Source of the DNA: an archaeon
GTDB lineage: Archaea > Thermoproteota > Nitrososphaeria_A > Caldarchaeales > Wolframiiraptoraceae
Length of the DNA stretch: 7,184 bases
Reading direction: 5' to 3'
NCBI GenBank assembly: GCA_029258815.1
Contig: JAPDJZ010000008.1
Span: 1 to 7,184, forward strand
In this document: positions 5,975 to 7,184 of the stretch, one piece after another
Position numbering within the stretch: the first letter of the stretch is position 1
How the letters are laid out: every line of letters begins with the position of its first letter
The notes under the pieces: generated by a model
The model's input: the letters and a program-made list of their open reading frames with translations, nothing else
The model's database searches: none
Told to the model about the DNA's origin: nothing
Position numbers and translations under genes: made by a program

Positions 5975-6625
5975 CTACCCTCGAGGAGGCCGCCCCATGC
6001 GCTCCCTCATCGACCTATAGACCTCGTCGGCCTTGAGCCTGAAGAGCCTCTCGAAGAGGGCGGGCGAGATCCCGGAGGCCCGCTTCAAGCTCTCGTTCCT
6101 CGCGACGTGGTATCCGTGGAGCATGAGGACGAGGTTCCACACCAATAGCTTTGAGAGCGTGATCGCAGAGTCTAGCGGCTCTCCCGCCTCCTTCAAAGCC
6201 TTTAGAAGCTCCCTAAGCCATGCCCCAGCGCACAGGCACATGAGCCTCCTATGAACCCCGTGGCGCGCGTGGGCGAGGCCTATCGTGAAAACCCTTTTCG
6301 CGTGCTCGAGATCGTAATCCCCCTTCAGGGTCTCCCTCAGCCACTCGGCGAACGCCTCGGCCGCGCGCCCCCTCGTTATCCTGGATTCCTTAATGGTCTC
6401 GGAGGCGAGCTCGCTGGAGAGTAGAGAGTTCAGAGCGCCGGAGATCATTTTCTCAGAGAGTTCGAGCAGCTTATCGCCAAGTTCGTGGACCCTCCTAATA
6501 TCCTCCTCGCTGATCTCCAGATAGCGCTTAGCCCCCTCCGATATTCTCTCGATATCCCTATCCAGACTCAACGGGGTTTTAAAAGGCTTCGCTCGAAATA
6601 AGCTTTTCCGGGGTCTTACTCGCAC
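5975..6625 (-). CDS. Stand-alone sensor globin (protoglobin / globin-coupled-sensor family), putative
   Basis: A 216-residue all-helical protein that I read as a heme globin of the protoglobin type. The matching stretch runs from YLEISEEDIRRVHELGDKL (about 35-53), through GDYDLEHAKRVF (102-113) and IGLAHARHGV (115-124), to the last globin helix at about 155-176. GDYD...IG-x-x-H-x-x-x-G is the family's F-helix signature, making His119 the probable proximal heme ligand. No methyl-accepting, cyclase or kinase domain follows, only a short charged tail (about 177-216), so it is a single-domain form, near the roughly 195 residues of known protoglobins. At the place where sensor globins carry the distal Phe-Tyr pair (B10) it reads Ala64-Leu65. 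The start is GTG 6625, overlapping the upstream gene by 10 bases; a TTG at 6571 is a shorter alternative. Function (O2, CO, NO or redox sensing) is inferred. Confidence 0.68.
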   Translation of the reverse strand: MRVRPRKSLFRAKPFKTPLSLDRDIERISEGAKRYLEISEEDIRRVHELGDKLLELSEKMISGALNSLLSSELASETIKESRITRGRAAEAFAEWLRETLKGDYDLEHAKRVFTIGLAHARHGVHRRLMCLCAGAWLRELLKALKEAGEPLDSAITLSKLLVWNLVLMLHGYHVARNESLKRASGISPALFERLFRLKADEVYRSMRERMGRPPRG

Positions 6626-7184
6626 GAAGTCCAGTCAAGCCTCCTCCCCTCGCTCTCAAGCTTTATCAGCGTCTTAGAGTTCTCGGTCTTTATTCGGAGG
6701 ACCGAGTCGCAGAGCCCCATTATCATGGATATGACGTTCACCTCGTGAGCTTCCTCGAGGAGGAACAGGCTCGTGACCCTCATGCTTCTAAGCCTGCCGA
6801 AAAGAATGTGAAGGAACCTGGAAACTGTTTTGAGAGGATTATACATTAGAAGTGTCGAGAGCGAGTCGAAGGAGAGCCTGATCTGAAGCTCCTTCCGCTG
6901 CATGCCAGCTAAAACCTCCCTAAGAGCAACGTTGTAGGGCGCTAGGTCGGATAGGCTCGGAACAGTCTTCACGCCCCTCCCCTCTTCGAGCGGGAGACCT
7001 ATCGTCGCCGAGAAAAGGTCGATGAATACGAGCCTTCCATCCTCTATGAACTCGGCGACGCTACTGCCGTAAACCTCTTCAAGGCTCCGCCTCTCCTCAT
7101 CCGCCGTAGAGTTCGCGCAGCATACCACGCATCCCTCTCCACTTTTCAACCCCTCAACTATGAACCTTCGAGAAAACATCTTCT
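6616..7184 (-). CDS. KaiC/RadA-superfamily ATPase-like protein (N-terminus outside window)
   Basis: The frame is open to the right edge; ATG 7179 is probably internal. The visible part begins just after the P-loop position, FSRRFIVEGLKSGEG matching the helix and turn after Walker A in KaiC-like proteins. It then shows a strand CVVCCANS, a RLVFIDLFS strand, SLSDLAPYNVALREVL, a Walker B-like strand ending in FDSLSTLL (Asp at about 6865), RFLHILFGRLRS, and a strand pair SLFLLEEAH and DSVLRIK. This order is that of the KaiC/Rad55 family, which binds ATP and often acts in archaeal signalling. Two key spots look changed: the Glu pair after the second strand reads Ala-Asn, and the codon aligning with the Walker A Ser/Thr appears to be Lys (7182-7180). 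It may bind but not cleave ATP. It overlaps the globin-like gene by 10 bases, so the two are likely co-translated. Confidence 0.7.
   Translation of the reverse strand, partial: KMFSRRFIVEGLKSGEGCVVCCANSTADEERRSLEEVYGSSVAEFIEDGRLVFIDLFSATIGLPLEEGRGVKTVPSLSDLAPYNVALREVLAGMQRKELQIRLSFDSLSTLLMYNPLKTVSRFLHILFGRLRSMRVTSLFLLEEAHEVNVISMIMGLCDSVLRIKTENSKTLIKLESEGRRLDWTSCE

Noticed and set aside
5682..6020. Plus-strand open frame of 112 codons over the rps7 5' end
   Set aside because: Antisense to conserved uS7 blocks and to the rps7 promoter; Ser/Pro/Leu-rich shadow of rps7.
6577..6584. TATA-like TTTTAAAA on the minus strand inside the globin-like gene
   Set aside because: Transcription from it would begin inside the gene with no suitable in-frame start before the globin core; the bases simply encode Pro-Phe-Lys-Thr.
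1..7184. tRNA, rRNA, CRISPR repeats, insertion-sequence ends or transposase genes
   Set aside because: Looked for on both strands; no cloverleaf, regularly spaced repeats, terminal inverted repeats or transposase motifs were seen.

Overview
The window looks like part of an archaeal chromosome. The clearest evidence is a complete archaeal-type ribosomal protein uS7 on the minus strand (5321-5926). TATA-like boxes (CTTTTATC, TTTAAAAG, ATTAATTA) lie about 25-40 bases ahead of several genes, sometimes with almost no leader. Arginine is mostly AGG/AGA and isoleucine often ATA, a pattern common in thermophilic archaea. I would guess a Thermoproteota-like lineage, but the sequence does not fix the taxon. 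No tRNA, rRNA, CRISPR array, insertion sequence or origin is visible, and there is no gene-free stretch longer than about 60 bases.

Plus strand, left to right: (1) the 3' part of a DppD/OppD-type ATPase gene (1-584), overlapping a complete DppF/OppF-type ATPase gene (505-1533). These are the two ATPases of a peptide/nickel-class ABC importer whose permease and binding-protein genes would lie to the left. (2) A cysteine-rich DUF116-family protein (1594-2211). (3) A DrrA-like ABC ATPase (2266-3198) coupled by an ATGA overlap to an ABC-2 type permease (3195-4489). The permease is broken into two frames at a run of five G near 3439-3443. (4) An HD-domain metal-dependent phosphohydrolase (4526-5317).

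Minus strand, in the order of transcription: a KaiC/RadA-like ATPase-fold protein cut off by the right edge (7184-6616), overlapping by 10 bases a small protein (6625-5975) that I read as a stand-alone globin of the protoglobin/globin-coupled-sensor family, then rps7 (5926-5321) with its own promoter and ribosome binding site. The HD gene and rps7 converge with only 3 bases between their stop codons.

The most interesting part is the minus-strand pair: a single-domain sensor globin with no output domain, translationally coupled to a KaiC-like protein that appears to lack key catalytic residues. This suggests a heme-based gas or redox sensing pair in which the KaiC-like protein is the partner, but the assignment rests on reading motifs by eye. 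Other points worth a look are the permease frameshift, rps7 standing apart from its usual str-operon neighbours, the long dppD/dppF overlap, and a perfect palindrome next to the DrrA-like promoter.
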